64,000 nucleotides of DNA from an uncultured Schlesneria sp. Lineage in GTDB: Bacteria; Planctomycetota; Planctomycetia; Planctomycetales; Planctomycetaceae. The notes beneath the pieces are model-generated. The model was not told where the DNA came from. It was given only the letters and a program-made list of their open reading frames with translations, and searched no databases. A program made the position numbers and the translations under genes. The stretch spans positions 1 to 64,000 of the forward strand of contig CAIVEI010000171.1 in NCBI GenBank assembly GCA_903904835.1, read 5' to 3'. Shown here one piece after another: positions 1 to 8,250 of this stretch; position 1 is the stretch's first letter, and every line of letters starts with the position of its first letter.

Positions 1-118
1 CCGTGGCGTCCGAAATGTTCGGGGATCTCGGTGTGCGGACTTGATTCTGTATCCCTTCGTTTCCGTCGTTACCTTCTGTTCAAAATTCATCGCGTTTCCC
101 GGTTGATGTGCTGGTTTT

Positions 119-150
119 GGTGGGCCTCGAAGACTCGACCGCACCCTACA
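119..150. repeat. Dispersed 32-bp repeat, copy 1
   Basis: Begins 'ggtgggcctcgaagactcga' and ends at 'caccctaca'. An identical copy lies at 278-309, and a diverged reverse-complement copy at 39578-39607 ('gtagggtgggtcgagcttcg'). Three copies in intergenic DNA of one window point to a dispersed genomic repeat family. Confidence 0.85.
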
Positions 151-277
151 TGACTGACAAATCGAACTTTCCCAACTTGGTCAACTTCCAAACCTGTGAC
201 AAACCCTACAAAAATAGGAACTTGACCAACTTTGCCAACTCGACCAACTTTGTTCCCAGTTTGGCTGAGTTCGTTCT

Positions 278-309
278 GGTGGGCCTCGAAGACTCGACCG
301 CACCCTACA
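278..309. repeat. Dispersed 32-bp repeat, copy 2
   Basis: Identical over 32 bp to 119-150, spaced 159 bp start to start and in the same orientation. It is followed by 'gattgacaaatcgaa', which parallels 'tgactgacaaatcgaa' after copy 1, so the duplicated unit extends somewhat further with divergence. Confidence 0.85.
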
Positions 310-329
310 AGATTGACAAATCGAAACCT

Positions 330-389
330 GCGTCAAAAAAAGGGGACAGGCACCTCCAAGGCTCGGAGCCAGTCCCCTTTTTTTGACGC
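330..389. repeat. REP-like palindromic element upstream of lysS
   Basis: Perfect 18-bp inverted repeat: left arm gcgtc-A7-ggggac (330-347), right arm gtcccc-T7-gacgc (372-389), 24-nt loop. The A7/T7 tracts lie inside the stem, so either strand could give a terminator-like RNA hairpin. The shape and GGGGACAGGCACC-type core recall REP/RAYT-associated palindromes; that assignment is inference. Confidence 0.75.
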
Positions 390-449
390 TGTTTGGGGTG
401 GTATAATGGGTGGTTGGGGCGGGGTTGATTTCCTGGATCAGAGCTGCCA

Positions 450-478
450 TTGACGTTTTTTGCCGATTCCCGCATAGT
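450..478 (+). promoter_or_regulatory. Candidate sigma70-type promoter for lysS
   Basis: TTGACG (450-455), 17-bp spacer, CATAGT (473-478), then about 54 bp to the lysS ATG. The -35 is near consensus and the -10 matches at four of six positions. Predicted by eye only. Confidence 0.45.
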
Positions 479-531
479 TCTGCCCTCCCTAGACCCCGCC
501 GTTTCTCATTTTTCAGCTAGAAGTTTGCTCG

Positions 532-1989
532 ATGTCCGAGACGCCTGATCGTTTGGAAGCCGTTCGACTGGAAAAGCTCGCGAAAATCGAAGCTCTGGGT
601 CTTGATCCGTGGGGACAACGCTTCGACAACCACATCGCGATCGAAGCGGCTCGTCAGCAGTGTCCCACGGAACATGGAACCGACGGCGCGACCGTGCGGG
701 TCGCTGGCCGGATTATGAAGTGGCCGAAAACCGGCAAACTGAACTTTGTCCATATTAAGGACTACTCCGGCAGCATCCAGTTGATGCTGTCTCAGAAGGA
801 TTCAACTCCCGAGACGTGGGCCTTGCTGGAATGTCTCGATTTGGGAGATCTGATCGGGGTCGAAGGTCGGCTGCGAGTCACCAATACCGGCGAAAAGACG
901 ATTTTCGTGACTCAGTTGGTCATTCTCTGTAAATCGCTGGCTCAACCACCGGAAAAGTTCCACGGCCTGCAGGATAAAGAACAACTGCTGCGTCAGCGGT
1001 ACACCGATCTGATCTACACCGAAGGGGTGCTGGATCGGATGTTCAAGCGGCTACGGATCATCGACTCGATCCGAGCGACATTACGTGGCGAGAACTTTTT
1101 CGAAGTCGAAACGCCCGTCCTGCACGCGATTGCTGGCGGTGCGGCGGCTCGTCCGTTTGTGACTCATCATAATGCACTCGACATTCCGCTCTTTCTGCGG
1201 ATTGCGCTGGAACTGCATTTGAAGCGACTGATGGTCGGTGGCATCGAGCGGGTTTACGAAATCGGTCGCGTTTTCCGGAATGAAGGGGTGGACAGCACTC
1301 ATAATCCCGAATTCACGATGATCGAGTTGTACCAGGCCTACGGCGACTATAACTCGATGATGGATCTGGCCGAGAAGCTGATTTCCAATGCGGCGATTTC
1401 GGCCAATGGGACGGCAATCGTCCCGTGGGGCGAAAAGACGATCAACTTTACGCCGCCGTTCCAGCGAGCCAAGTATGGCGACCTGTTCCGAGAACATGCC
1501 GGTTGCGACATGCACGACGTCGAAGCGGTGGCGGCCGTCGCGAAGAAGCTGCACATTGCCACAGCCGATCGGCATCCGGACGTGATCGTCAACGACGTGT
1601 TTGAAGCGACGGTGGAAGACAAGCTGATCGGACCGGTGTTTGTCATCGACTATCCCGCTTCAATGTGTCCGCTGACGAAGCGAAAGCGGAATGAGCCGGC
1701 GATTGCGGAACGGTTTGAGATGTTTGTCGATGGAATGGAAGTCGCCAACGCTTACACCGAATTGAATGATCCTCGATTGCAGGAAGAGCTGTTCCGTACT
1801 CAGCTTGCCGGTCTGCCGGAAGAGGATTCGATGGCGAAGATGGATCACGACTTTGTCCGTGCGCTGAAGGTTGGGATGCCTCCTGCGGGCGGAATGGGGA
1901 TCGGGATCGACCGACTGATCATGTTACTGACGAATACCAACAGTATCCGGGACGTGATTTTCTTCCCGCTACTGAAGCCAGAACACTAA
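532..1989 (+). CDS. lysS: Lysyl-tRNA synthetase, class II
   Basis: Charges tRNA-Lys with lysine in the cytoplasm. The 485-aa length is normal for bacterial LysS. An N-terminal OB-fold anticodon-binding domain (about residues 55-155) is followed by the class II catalytic core, with motif 2 around residue 246 ('[20 protein letters not shown]') and motif 3 near 455 ('[14 protein letters not shown]'). The ATG at 532 is the first in frame and precedes a typical short N-terminal helix. The gene is monocistronic or leads into the permease 25 bp downstream. Nothing is missing or truncated. Confidence 0.97.
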   Translation: MSETPDRLEAVRLEKLAKIEALGLDPWGQRFDNHIAIEAARQQCPTEHGTDGATVRVAGRIMKWPKTGKLNFVHIKDYSGSIQLMLSQKDSTPETWALLECLDLGDLIGVEGRLRVTNTGEKTIFVTQLVILCKSLAQPPEKFHGLQDKEQLLRQRYTDLIYTEGVLDRMFKRLRIIDSIRATLRGENFFEVETPVLHAIAGGAAARPFVTHHNALDIPLFLRIALELHLKRLMVGGIERVYEIGRVFRNEGVDSTHNPEFTMIELYQAYGDYNSMMDLAEKLISNAAISANGTAIVPWGEKTINFTPPFQRAKYGDLFREHAGCDMHDVEAVAAVAKKLHIATADRHPDVIVNDVFEATVEDKLIGPVFVIDYPASMCPLTKRKRNEPAIAERFEMFVDGMEVANAYTELNDPRLQEELFRTQLAGLPEEDSMAKMDHDFVRALKVGMPPAGGMGIGIDRLIMLLTNTNSIRDVIFFPLLKPEH

Positions 1990-2014
1990 CCGAATTTTTG
2001 CCAAAGGATTGGCC

Positions 2015-3541
2015 ATGTACAAAATGCTTCTCTGCCAACGGTATCTACGGACTCGTTATATCGCACTGGCAAGCATCATCAGCGTAACGCTGGGTGTGGC
2101 GACAATGATCGTCGTCAATTCCGTGATGGCCGGGTTCGGCAGCGAGATGCGGAACCGCATTCAGGGAATTCTGTCCGATATCATTGTCGAAACTCGCAGC
2201 ATGAACGGCGAATTCGATCCTGAAGGGCACATGCAGCGGATTCGGGAACTGGTCGGCAAGTACATTTCCGGCGTGACGGCAACGGTCGAGGTTCATGCGA
2301 TTCTCAGTTACAAGTCGCTGGGTGATTATGTTCCTCATCCGGTGAACCTGGTGGCGATTGTGCCTGAGAGCAAAGCGGAGGTTGGTCCGCTGATCGATTA
2401 TCTGCAAAGCTATCACAGCCAGGTTGAGAACGGACGTGAAGTCCCTGCGGAACGGTCTCGAACCGAGCCGCTCGGCTGGGAATTGACTCCAGCGGCGATG
2501 GCTCGACGTCAGGAAAAGGCGGAATACTATCGGCAGATGGAAAAACTGCGGCATCAGATGCGGGCTCAGCGCGAAAAGGAAGAAGGGGTTCCCAGCGATC
2601 CGTTTGCCGACACGTCCGGTGACGAAGGGGCACCTGCTGAGAGTGACGAAGACCCCGGACAACTGCAAAAGGGTCGGCTGTATGTCGGGGTTGGCCTGGC
2701 AACGTACTTGTCAATCGATCCCGAGACGAAGGAATCGAAGACCTACAATATGATCCGTCCGGGGGATGATGTTCGGATCACAACTTATTCGGCAGGAACC
2801 CCGGCACCGAAATATTTCGTGGCGACGGTGGTCGACACGTTCAAGACGGGGATGAGCGAATACGATTCGAACCTGGTTTATTGTAACCTCGAACAACTTC
2901 AGGAAGTTCGGGGAATGATCCGTCACAACGAAGATGGCACGGAAACACGTGCGTTCACGTCGCTGCAGATCAAGCTGAAGGATTACAAAGACGCTCCGAA
3001 AGTGATTGAAATTCTGCGATCCCACTTCAATGCCGAGAACTTCAACGTCAACACGTGGGAACAGCGACAAGGTCCGTTGCTGGCGGCGGTGGATGTCGAA
3101 TCATCGATTCTCAACATCCTGCTGTTTCTGATTATCACGGTGGCGGGGTTCGGGATTCTGGCGATCTTCTTCATGATCGTGGTCGAGAAGACTCGCGACA
3201 TCGGCATTCTGAAAGCATTAGGAGCCAGCTCGTCAGGAGTGATGTCGATTTTCCTCACCTACGGACTGCTGCTGGGGATGGTTGGTGCTGGAGCGGGTGT
3301 TGGAGTCGGCTTGTTATTCGTCGCGTACATCAATCAGATTGAGAAATTTATTTCGTTCGTAACCGGTCGCGAGGTGTTTCCTGAGAAGATTTACTACTTC
3401 AAGGACATTCCGACTCATGTTGATCCCTTTACGGTTTTCTGGGTGGCATTCGGTGCCGTGATGATCGCTGTGTTGGCCAGTGTTCTTCCAGCCCGACGAG
3501 CTGCTCATCTTCGTCCCGTTCAAGCTTTAAGATATGAATGA
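2015..3541 (+). CDS. LolC/LolE-type (MacB/FtsX superfamily) ABC transporter permease
   Basis: 508-aa inner-membrane permease. One N-terminal TM (about residues 18-42), a large extracytoplasmic domain (45-360) with an acidic, charged insertion around 160-220, then three C-terminal TMs (about 366-391, 408-435, 473-494) as in FtsX-fold permeases of LolCDE and MacB. It ends in the family-typical 'LPARRAAHLRPVQALRYE'. The track starts at TTG 2009, but AAGGA at 2004-2008 puts ATG 2015 at ideal spacing. The likely ATPase partner is the gene at 4062, separated by a 520-bp repeat block. Probably exports lipoproteins or another envelope substrate; exact substrate unknown. Confidence 0.88.
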   Translation: MYKMLLCQRYLRTRYIALASIISVTLGVATMIVVNSVMAGFGSEMRNRIQGILSDIIVETRSMNGEFDPEGHMQRIRELVGKYISGVTATVEVHAILSYKSLGDYVPHPVNLVAIVPESKAEVGPLIDYLQSYHSQVENGREVPAERSRTEPLGWELTPAAMARRQEKAEYYRQMEKLRHQMRAQREKEEGVPSDPFADTSGDEGAPAESDEDPGQLQKGRLYVGVGLATYLSIDPETKESKTYNMIRPGDDVRITTYSAGTPAPKYFVATVVDTFKTGMSEYDSNLVYCNLEQLQEVRGMIRHNEDGTETRAFTSLQIKLKDYKDAPKVIEILRSHFNAENFNVNTWEQRQGPLLAAVDVESSILNILLFLIITVAGFGILAIFFMIVVEKTRDIGILKALGASSSGVMSIFLTYGLLLGMVGAGAGVGVGLLFVAYINQIEKFISFVTGREVFPEKIYYFKDIPTHVDPFTVFWVAFGAVMIAVLASVLPARRAAHLRPVQALRYE

Positions 3542-4061
3542 TTTTCGTAGGGCTTTGTGCCACTGTTTTTTCGAAGGGCTTTGTGCCAATGGTTTGGAGT
3601 CTTCCACAGCAGCCATCATCGCTCCGAGGCTGTCAGTTTTTATAAGTTGAGAATGGTGAGCCACAACCCGTAGCATGGGCTTCAGCCCGTGCGACACAAT
3701 ATCTTGTGCGGGCTAAAGCCCACACTACCAAAACTGACAGCCTTTCCGCGTGATGAGCATTTCAAAGATAACTGACAATCGACACTACGCTATGCATTTG
3801 TTTGACTTCACTTTTTGTAAAAATGAAACGAGGCTGCGGCAACGATCGGCTCATTCTCGAGACATGCTCATCACGCGGAGCGATGATGGCGACTTTGGTC
3901 TGAGGTGTCACCCGCGCCATGTCTTTGGAGATGTGGTAACTTCGCTTTTAATTGACAGGTCTGAAAAGCACTGCTTGACCGAGGACGGTCAGGCAGTGGC
4001 ACAGGATCTTTAAATTGTCTTTAACCTGGAATTCGCCTTCCTTCAGTTTTGTTTTCATGGA
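3542..4061. repeat. Gene-free block of nested inverted repeats between permease and ATPase genes
   Basis: Several palindromes are interleaved. 'ggagcgatgatggc' pairs 3612-3625 with 3877-3890; 'aggctgtcagtttt' (3627-3640) pairs with 3730-3743; 'tccgcgtgatgagcat' (3745-3760) pairs with 3864-3879; and 3670-3728 is itself a hairpin ('gtagcatgggcttcagcccg' against 'cgggctaaagcccacactac'). A further hairpin around 3970-4004 belongs to the 'gccactg...cagtggc' family. The 87-aa track ORF (3750-4013) is built from these repeats and is not a credible gene. Confidence 0.8.
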
Positions 4062-4835
4062 ATGGAAGCCATGTCCACCACGATCATGACCTCGAATAAC
4101 CCACTAGTACGCGAGTCCATCGCCATGCCCGTACCGCATGTGGCCGCGCTGGCCGTTCAAAAGGCTTACCGCAAAGGTGAGCACAGCGTTCCCGTTCTGC
4201 ATGGAGTCGATATCTCCGTTCGGAAGGGTGAGTTTCTGTCGATCATCGGCCAGTCAGGTTCGGGGAAAAGCACGCTGATGCACTTGATCGGGCTGCTTGA
4301 TACGCCGGATGTCGGTGAAGTTCAGCTCGAAGGACAGCGGATTGATGACCTGCCGGTGCGGACTCGAGATGAACTGCGGAATCGCGTCTTCGGGTTCGTG
4401 TTTCAGTTCTATCATCTGCTGCCTGAACTGAGCCTGATGGAAAACGTGCTGACACCGCTGATGATCCGGCATTCGATCTGGAATTATTGGACCCGTCGGC
4501 GTGAATTTCACGATCGAGCGAAAGCGATGATCGACCGGGTTGGGTTGGGACATCGATTGACTCATAAGCCCTCAGAACTGTCGGGTGGCGAGATGCAGCG
4601 GGCGGCGATTGCCCGGGCCTTGGTGGCTCAGCCCGAGATCCTGCTGGCGGATGAACCGACGGGTAACCTGGATGCAAAAACCGGTCGGGAGATCATTGAC
4701 CTGATGGCCCGATTGAATGAGAGAGAGCAGCTCACTATCATCATGGTGACTCACGACAAGTCCATCGCAGCGGAGGCTCATCGCACAGTCCGGCTGTGCG
4801 AAGGACGAATCGAGACCCTGACCGATGCTGCATGA
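4062..4835 (+). CDS. LolD/MacB-type ABC transporter ATP-binding protein
   Basis: 257-aa cytoplasmic ATPase. Walker A 'GQSGSGKST' (about residues 62-70), signature 'LSGGEMQR' near 172, and Walker B 'ILLADEPTGNLD' near 194, a form diagnostic of the LolD/MacB/FtsE group; an H-loop histidine in 'MVTHD' follows. It should power the permease encoded at 2015-3541. The N-terminus is uncertain: in-frame ATGs at 4062, 4071 and 4125 all precede the conserved core, none with a strong ribosome site. The gene has been separated from its permease by palindromic repeat DNA and may have its own promoter. Confidence 0.9.
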   Translation: MEAMSTTIMTSNNPLVRESIAMPVPHVAALAVQKAYRKGEHSVPVLHGVDISVRKGEFLSIIGQSGSGKSTLMHLIGLLDTPDVGEVQLEGQRIDDLPVRTRDELRNRVFGFVFQFYHLLPELSLMENVLTPLMIRHSIWNYWTRRREFHDRAKAMIDRVGLGHRLTHKPSELSGGEMQRAAIARALVAQPEILLADEPTGNLDAKTGREIIDLMARLNEREQLTIIMVTHDKSIAAEAHRTVRLCEGRIETLTDAA

Positions 4836-4875
4836 CTGTGTTTCTTTCTGATTGGGTTTATCCGAACGACATTTG

Positions 4876-4913
4876 AAAGAAGCCCGCCTTATTGAAAAGG
4901 CCGGGCTTCTTTT
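4876..4913. terminator. Intrinsic terminator-like hairpin between ATPase gene and ilvE
   Basis: Stem AAAGAAGCCCG-CCTT against AAGG-CCGGGCTTCTTT with a single bulge and a 6-nt loop, followed by a short T tract. It lies after the ATPase stop (4835) and 16 bp before the ilvE ATG. The simplest role is to end the ABC transcript; as A and T tracts flank both sides it could act in either direction. Confidence 0.75.
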
Positions 4914-4929
4914 ACAGGAACTGCCTCTG

Positions 4930-5793
4930 ATGGCTCTCAAAATTTTTCTCGGTGACAAACTGGTTGATGAAGCGGATGCCAAGATCAGCGTGTTCGATCA
5001 TGGTCTGCTTTATGGCGATGGCGTTTTTGAAGGGATTCGCGTCTATGGTGGACGGGTCTTTCTGCATCAACAGCATATCGATCGGCTGTTTGAGAGTGCC
5101 AAAGCCATTCGCCTGGTGATCCCCATGTCGCCAGCCGAAGTGATTGCCGCCGTCGAAAAGACCGTCAAAGCCAACAACATCACCGACGGTTATGTTCGCC
5201 TTGTCGTGACCCGAGGCGCGGGCAGCCTGGGTCTGGACATTCGCAAGACCAGTAATCCTCAAGTGATCGTGATCGCAGATACGATTTCGCTGTATCCTCC
5301 CGAGACCTATACCAAGGGGATGAATCTCGTCACGGCCAGTACGATTCGCAACCATCCAGGGGCGCTCAGTTCCCGGATCAAGTCGCTGAACTACTTGAAT
5401 AATATTCTTGCACGGATTGAAGGAACCGACGCTGGCATGGTTGAGGCATTGATGCTGAACCACAAAGGTGAAGTCGCAGAATGTACCGGTGACAACATCT
5501 TCGTCGTGAAGAATCGGGTGCTGATGACACCGGGTCTTGATGCGGGAATCCTGGAAGGGATCACTCGAAACGCTGTGATGCAACTGGCGGTCGAGGGTGG
5601 CTACGAAGTTCTCGAAACGTCGATGACGCGACACGACCTTTATGTCGCTGACGAAATGTTTCTGACAGGTACGGCGGCAGAAGTGGTCGCAGTCGTCAGC
5701 CTTGATGGACGTAAGATTGGAACCGGGGAACCCGGCCCCGTCACACGCGACCTGCTCGAACGCTTCCGTCAGTTAACCCGGTCGGGCAGCTAA
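4930..5793 (+). CDS. ilvE: Branched-chain amino acid aminotransferase (class IV PLP enzyme)
   Basis: 287-aa fold-type IV aminotransferase that should interconvert Ile, Leu and Val with their 2-keto acids. The N-terminal 'SVFDHGLLYGDGVFEGIRVY' segment is characteristic, the PLP lysine is in 'SSRIKSLNYLNN' (about residue 151), and 'EVAECTGDNIFVV' and 'FLTGTAAEVV' are the phosphate and carboxylate contacts. The track ORF begins at TTG 4852 inside the upstream hairpin; ATG 4930 is preceded by AGGAA with 9-nt spacing and gives the normal N-terminus. D-amino-acid transaminase or aminodeoxychorismate lyase are the nearest alternatives, but length and motifs favour IlvE. Confidence 0.9.
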   Translation: MALKIFLGDKLVDEADAKISVFDHGLLYGDGVFEGIRVYGGRVFLHQQHIDRLFESAKAIRLVIPMSPAEVIAAVEKTVKANNITDGYVRLVVTRGAGSLGLDIRKTSNPQVIVIADTISLYPPETYTKGMNLVTASTIRNHPGALSSRIKSLNYLNNILARIEGTDAGMVEALMLNHKGEVAECTGDNIFVVKNRVLMTPGLDAGILEGITRNAVMQLAVEGGYEVLETSMTRHDLYVADEMFLTGTAAEVVAVVSLDGRKIGTGEPGPVTRDLLERFRQLTRSGS

Positions 5794-6819
5794 GGTTTGT
5801 CGGGATGGCAGGGCGCGCGTGTTCTTTTCATTAACTTTGTCCTGGAAGGACTAAAGCGATTAGCCGGTGGTTGAGCGCCAGCGACACCACCGGATCAGGG
5901 TCGATGTGAGATATTTCATCCTGGAAGGATGACAGAAGCATCGTTCAGACATTTGTGTATTTTTCGAAATGTCGTTGGTGGTCCACTGTCTTCTGGAATC
6001 CCTTCAGGATTCAAGACTTTTTCGGTCGCCGTATCCGGTGGCGTCGCTTCGCTCAGCCACCGGCTAATTGCTTCAGTCCCTCCGGGACAAATATGGAAGC
6101 CAAGCCTGACCTACCCGAAAAAATCAACACCGTTGTTGGTTGCCGCTGCATGACCATCTTCCGTCACGCGCTGCTCTTTGCACGGGCAGAATGAGAAGAC
6201 ACTGCGTCTCCAAAGACTCCGGTACAGTGGCACGCAGACCTCATTGCGGATTTGTCGCACCACTTCCGTCATCCCATTTGCAAAGACTGCAAATGGAGCG
6301 CGGGGGCTGACGCCTTCCGGCTCGCCCCAACAACGCGTGAACGACAATCCTAGTCTGAACTCGTCGTCCGACGCGCATGAACCGGCTGTGCCGGTCGGCG
6401 ACTGGAAGCCGCCGCGACGGGGTCGACCGACGTACCTTCGCGCCTGTCCCGCGTGCCAGATGCCGTCTTCTTGAATATGGCCCTCGAATGGGCTGATCTT
6501 CGGCAGTTCTTGCCGGTCTTACTTTCAAGTGCATGGTCACGGTGACTGATCGCCGTTGGTTCTTGAGTCAACTTTTTGAGTGATTCGGAAAACGGCGAAT
6601 TCAATGAAGTGACGGTGGCAGAGTTTCTCTGTTTTCCACTTCGTTTGACTGGGCAATCTATTCATGTCGAAGGAGCGCCACATCAAGCAGTTTGAGGTAG
6701 TTCGTCGATGCTGAAACCTACGGAGATGAAGGATCGTCCTCCGAAAGCAGCGAGGGATTGTGGCAGACGCATTGATGACCACCTATTGTCCGACCTCAGC
6801 GCCCACGAGTAGATCTTCC
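5794..6819. other. Long gene-free spacer upstream of htrA
   Basis: About 1 kb without a credible gene. It contains the large inverted repeat at 5835-6092, a small perfect hairpin at 6274-6296 (ccatttgc...gcaaatgg, 7-nt loop) and a 'cagtggcac' repeat remnant near 6230. The several 74-99 aa track ORFs overlap each other on both strands and consist of repeat sequence. Confidence 0.7.
5835..6092. repeat. Large imperfect inverted repeat (about 60-bp arms)
   Basis: The left arm (5835-5895, 'ctttgtcctggaaggactaa' onward to 'accaccggat') is matched by the reverse complement of the right arm (6034-6092, 'atccggtggcgtcgcttcgc' onward to 'gggacaaat') with scattered mismatches. The unpaired centre is about 140 bp. 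Size and architecture resemble a miniature non-autonomous element or a compound REP unit; no transposase gene lies inside. Confidence 0.8.
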
Positions 6820-8250
6820 ATGATACGACGCCTTTCCTCATGTAAGCTATGGAGTGTTTTGTGCCTGCTCGCAGGAACAACCGTGCTATCAGCAACGGAG
6901 CCTGTGACGGGACGCATCACGCCTGAAGTGTTAGCGGCCAAACGAACCCTTCCCTCGGTTGGAAACATCCATACCGAGAAAGCGGCGAATACGTCTAACA
7001 GTGTGTTTGCATCAGAGAAGGCCCGGAAGATCAACGGGATGGGTACTGGTATCGTCTTTGATGAACGGGGTTACATGGTAACGAACTACCATGTGATCGC
7101 GGACGTCGACACCATTCGTGTCGAGTTTGAAGACGAAAACCGCGTCCGGTCGAGCTATATCGCTCGCAAGGTTCGCTATGACCGCGAACACGACCTGGCG
7201 ATCATCAAGGTCGACGCTGCCAAGCCATTCAAAGTGATGCCTTCCGGGACGTCATCGGATTTGATGTACTGCGAGAAGGTCATCGCGATTGGTAATGCCT
7301 TCGGCTACGACGGCACTGTCACACTTGGTTATATCAGTGCTCTGGGTCGCGACGTCGAAGCGAACGACACGGTTTCCTACAAGAACCTGATCCAGACCGA
7401 TGCCGCGATTAACCCCGGCAATAGCGGTGGTCCATTGATCAACATGGACGGCGAAGTGATCGGAATCAACGTCGCGATTCGAGCCGGTGCTCAGAAAATC
7501 GGATTTGCCATTCCCATTGATGATGCACGAATCATTATCGCCAAGATGATGAGCATTGAACATCTGGACGGCACGTTCCACGGAGCGATCACGAAGGACG
7601 TCAAGTCGGGTTCGACACGAATGCTGCGGGTCGACGGGGCTCACCCTGAAAGTCCAGCCGCAGTTGCCGGTCTTCGTTCCGGGGACGTGATCATGAAGGC
7701 TGGAAACGTCGACATCATCGACGGCGTCGATCTAGAACGAGCACTGCTGCATCGTTCGGTCGGCGACAAAGTCGAACTGACGATCCGGCGAAGCGATAAG
7801 ATTGAAAAGACAGCAATCTCTCTGGCCAGCTACACGGGTGGCCGATCGATCCTGGCGAACGATCTTCAAATGACATCGCGAGCCAATAACGATGAATCAG
7901 ATCGCTTCTGGACGCAGTTGGGCGTTCGAATGACACAGTTGCCTGCGGCTGAAGTTCGGACTCAACTTTCCAAGACCAAATATCGCGGGGGAATGCGGGT
8001 TCTCGAAGTGAAGCCAGACAGTCCTGCTGCTGCAAATGGAATGCAGAAGGGTGACGTCCTTGTCGGTCTCGATCGTTGGGAAACGATGAGTGTCGACAAT
8101 ATCACGTGGATCATGAACGAACTGGCCAAGCAGGGGCCATCTGCCGAAGGTCAGAATCAGATCAAGTTCTTTCTTGTCAGAGGACAGGAAACGAAATTCG
8201 GCTACCTGCCGATGTCGTCTGCCCCGCGAACGGCGTCGCTCGGAAACTGA
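6820..8250 (+). CDS. HtrA/DegP-type periplasmic serine protease with two PDZ domains
   Basis: 476-aa envelope quality-control protease. The signal peptide is 'MIRRLSSCKLWSVLCLLAGT' onward, cleaved near 'LSATE'. The trypsin-like domain has His in 'VTNYHVI' (about residue 90), Asp in 'REHDLAIIKV' (about 125) and Ser in 'NPGNSGGPLI' (about 202). PDZ1 spans roughly 255-345 and PDZ2 385-465. The track start (GTG 6760) would put 20 residues before the signal peptide; ATG 6820 is preferred although no clear ribosome site is visible. Its last 49 bp overlap the convergent TrhO-RluA gene. Confidence 0.9.
   Translation: MIRRLSSCKLWSVLCLLAGTTVLSATEPVTGRITPEVLAAKRTLPSVGNIHTEKAANTSNSVFASEKARKINGMGTGIVFDERGYMVTNYHVIADVDTIRVEFEDENRVRSSYIARKVRYDREHDLAIIKVDAAKPFKVMPSGTSSDLMYCEKVIAIGNAFGYDGTVTLGYISALGRDVEANDTVSYKNLIQTDAAINPGNSGGPLINMDGEVIGINVAIRAGAQKIGFAIPIDDARIIIAKMMSIEHLDGTFHGAITKDVKSGSTRMLRVDGAHPESPAAVAGLRSGDVIMKAGNVDIIDGVDLERALLHRSVGDKVELTIRRSDKIEKTAISLASYTGGRSILANDLQMTSRANNDESDRFWTQLGVRMTQLPAAEVRTQLSKTKYRGGMRVLEVKPDSPAAANGMQKGDVLVGLDRWETMSVDNITWIMNELAKQGPSAEGQNQIKFFLVRGQETKFGYLPMSSAPRTASLGN

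Larger units (their letters stand above)
1..531. other. Gene-free leader region with direct repeats and a REP-like hairpin
   Basis: No convincing gene is present. The stretch holds two identical 32-bp direct repeats (119-150 and 278-309), an AT-richer segment between them rich in variants of 'gaccaacttt', a long hairpin at 330-389 and a candidate lysS promoter. The short track ORFs here (92, 89, 73 aa) are low-complexity translations of repeat DNA in competing frames. Confidence 0.7.

Noticed and set aside
3750-4013. 87-aa ORF between the ABC permease and ATPase genes
   Set aside because: Consists of palindromic repeat DNA with no ribosome site.
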